Part shown: one piece after another, positions 62,699 to 64,000 of the stretch
Layout of the letters: the number at the start of each line of letters is the position of its first letter
Position numbering within the stretch: position 1 is the first letter of the stretch
Assembly: GCA_964524145.1 (NCBI GenBank)
Contig: CAZGCA010000001.1
Coordinates: 160,728-224,727 of the forward strand
Source of the DNA: CAZGCA01 sp964524145
GTDB lineage: Bacteria; Hydrogenedentota; CAZGCA01
Reading direction: 5' to 3'
Length of the DNA stretch: 64,000 bases
The notes under the pieces: generated by a model
The model's input: the letters and a program-made list of their open reading frames with translations, nothing else
Database searches by the model: none
Told to the model about the DNA's origin: nothing
Program-made: the position numbers and the translations under genes

Positions 62699-63361
62699 AT
62701 GATGGGTGAATTCGCGGTAGGGAGTCGCGGTCGAGGCGACTACGAGAAGCCGCGCCTGCTCAGGACGCACCCGGCTGTTGTCCGGCCCCTCCGACACAGC
62801 TCCGACCATGAGGTGGTTGGGCGGTGCCTGGCTTACGACGAGGATGCGTGGCGCGAACTGATCCACCGTCACGGCGGTGCCATTCACGTTGGGATAACCA
62901 GGCAGCTCTCCCACAGGTCGGGTTCGGGCAATGGTATTGACCTGGACGATATTCTCGCCAAGGTGTTCGAGAAGCTTCTGAGACGCGACTGTGAGGTGTT
63001 GCGCAACCTGCGTGAGCCTGAGGCGTTGCGAGCGTACCTGTGCCAGATAGCGCGGACGGTCACGGTGGATCATCTGAGGTGCGAGAAGGCTGCCCGGGTG
63101 ATGCCGAGAGGTAATGTGTCGGGAGATCCCTATAAAGAGATGGCGTCAAAAGAGCGTTACCTGCTGTTGGATTGCGCGCTGGAGACGTTGCCGTCGCGTC
63201 ACCGTGAGTTCCTGGAACTGTATTATGGTCAGGGACTTACGTACAGGCAGATAGCTGATCAGACAGGTGCGCGCATAGGGACCGTGGGGGTGGTGCTGCA
63301 TCGTGCCCGGAAAATTATTTGCACGTTACTGAAAGAAAACGGGGGGGCGTATCGTCTATAA
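62699..63361 (+). CDS. RNA polymerase ECF-type sigma factor
   Basis: 220 residues from ATG 62699 or 62702; an in-frame TGA at 62693 excludes earlier starts. Region 2 spans about residues 40-125: YDEDAWRELIHRHGG, GIDLDDILAKVFEKLL (with the D-L-D-D-I element of 2.2 in place of the usual D-x-x-Q-E) and AYLCQIARTVTVDHLR. Region 4 is about 150-210: LLLDCALETLPSRHREFLELYYGQGLTYRQIADQTGARIGTVGVVLHRARK. The linker (AARVMPRGNVSGDPYKEM) is ordinary. It directs polymerase to a regulon that cannot be told from this window. The next gene begins 17 bases later and is likely its regulator. Confidence 0.9.
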   Translation: MMGEFAVGSRGRGDYEKPRLLRTHPAVVRPLRHSSDHEVVGRCLAYDEDAWRELIHRHGGAIHVGITRQLSHRSGSGNGIDLDDILAKVFEKLLRRDCEVLRNLREPEALRAYLCQIARTVTVDHLRCEKAARVMPRGNVSGDPYKEMASKERYLLLDCALETLPSRHREFLELYYGQGLTYRQIADQTGARIGTVGVVLHRARKIICTLLKENGGAYRL

Positions 63362-63378
63362 GGGTAGAGGGTAGAGTT

Positions 63379-64000
63379 ATGACGATACTTGCGTTGAGCA
63401 GTCAAGAGGGGTTCAAGCCCTTGGTCCAGCCGTTTCTGGCAGGCAAGGGGCATGCTCTATTCTTTGCGGCGACCAGCGAGGAGGCGATCGGCCGGGCACG
63501 AACGGAGCGTGTGGACCTGATCGTCATGGACCTTGACATGGCGGTGGGTGATGGGTTGAGGACGCTGAAGGAGTTGAAGAACGCTGCGGAGACAATGTTA
63601 ACGCCGGTGATTATCGTGGCGCGAAGCAGTGCGGCGATACGCTACCTCGACGAGTTGAGCAAGTCGGTGAAAGAAGATGCGGTGGCGATAGTGGGTGAGC
63701 CTGGGGATCTTACGAGGCTCGAGGGGATGGTTGATCGTGTGTTTGGTGAGGCAAGCTCGGGTTCGGGTTGTCTGAGCGACGAGACGCTCAGCAAGCTGAC
63801 GGACGGGGAACTGTCGACAGAGGAATCGGAGCGTGCACGGTCCCATTTGTCCTGGTGCGCGGACTGTCAGCACCGCTACGAGCAATGGGACAGAACGGAC
63901 GCTGATCTCAGGGATCTATTTCGCGCGGCGCTGCTCGGAAAAAGCCGGTCGGAACAGTGTCTTACGCCGTGGCAGCTTGCGGGATACCTTCGCGGCCATC
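63379..64000 (+). CDS. pseudo-receiver plus anti-sigma-type zinc finger protein (cut by window end)
   Basis: 207 residues visible from ATG 63379 (GAGG ahead), continuing past the window. Residues 1-125 have a CheY-like fold: VDLIVMDLDMAVGDG with Asp51 at the phospho-acceptor position. The acidic pair after strand 1 is replaced (ILALSSQEG), and the conserved Lys is not seen (VGEPGD), so phosphorylation is doubtful. Residues about 130-165 form a ZAS-like motif: CLSDETLSKLTDGEL...ARSHLSWCADC (H-x3-C-x2-C). A second copy seems to begin (CLTPWQLAGYLRG) as the window ends. This is typical of anti-sigma factors, so the protein probably sequesters the adjacent sigma factor. Confidence 0.75.
   Translation, partial: MTILALSSQEGFKPLVQPFLAGKGHALFFAATSEEAIGRARTERVDLIVMDLDMAVGDGLRTLKELKNAAETMLTPVIIVARSSAAIRYLDELSKSVKEDAVAIVGEPGDLTRLEGMVDRVFGEASSGSGCLSDETLSKLTDGELSTEESERARSHLSWCADCQHRYEQWDRTDADLRDLFRAALLGKSRSEQCLTPWQLAGYLRGH

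Overview
The window is GC-rich bacterial chromosome, probably from a metagenome or single-cell assembly, because it contains a 100-N scaffold gap. The gene content is typical of planctomycete-like heterotrophs: a Tat-exported sulfatase, secreted kelch and BNR propellers, a Gfo/Idh/MocA oxidoreductase with a Tat signal, a GH20 hexosaminidase, a CE15-like esterase, a DUF1559-type fragment, and very large secreted proteins with dockerin-like repeats. I would place it near candidate phylum Hydrogenedentota or a related PVC/FCB-type lineage. This rests on gene style only, not on a marker-gene phylogeny.

Layout. 1-5 kb: 3' end of an alpha/beta hydrolase, a membrane-anchored coiled-coil protein, a kelch protein and a sulfatase. 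5-13.5 kb: a surface-glycosylation island in which two very similar YfhO-type membrane proteins flank a glycosyltransferase-methyltransferase fusion, a second methyltransferase and a dying insertion sequence. 13.6-22.1 kb: an iron-dependent alcohol dehydrogenase with an unknown partner, an orphan phage-head-like gene beside tRNA-Pro, a spermidine-synthase-like membrane protein, rplM-rpsI, and an aminotransferase with a dockerin fossil at its 3' end. 22.1-27.8 kb: a composite palindromic element, a coiled-coil protein, a metal-efflux permease with an HMA domain, a stretch of broken genes, and an MscS channel. 27.9-38.9 kb: eight same-strand genes forming a probable carbohydrate-use operon (GH20, xylose-isomerase-like, Gfo/Idh/MocA, two-headed esterase, cupin, unknown, URO-D-like, alpha-glucuronidase-like). 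39.2-42.7 kb: a barrel-propeller fusion and a ceramidase-like gene interrupted by an in-frame TAA. 43-55.9 kb: two giant secreted proteins. The first, an NHL/YD-repeat Rhs-type protein, is split in the assembly by an artefactual gap. The second is a multidomain VWA/TSP3/dockerin protein. 56-64 kb: a secreted protein of unknown role, a phosphohexomutase, a transglutaminase-like protein, a membrane protein, and an ECF sigma factor followed by a pseudo-receiver/zinc-finger protein cut by the window end.

The strongest new observations are these: the gap at 46.2 kb is an unmerged 55-bp overlap, and closing it restores one 2008-residue gene; the ceramidase-like gene continues for 93 codons after its stop in the same frame; a 50-bp promoter-like box occurs at two unrelated loci; the glycan operon has an unusual composition; and the sigma gene is paired with a degenerate receiver fused to zinc-finger motifs. 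Sigma-70-like promoters (TTGACA-like, 17-18 bp spacer, TATAAT-like) are readable in front of many genes.
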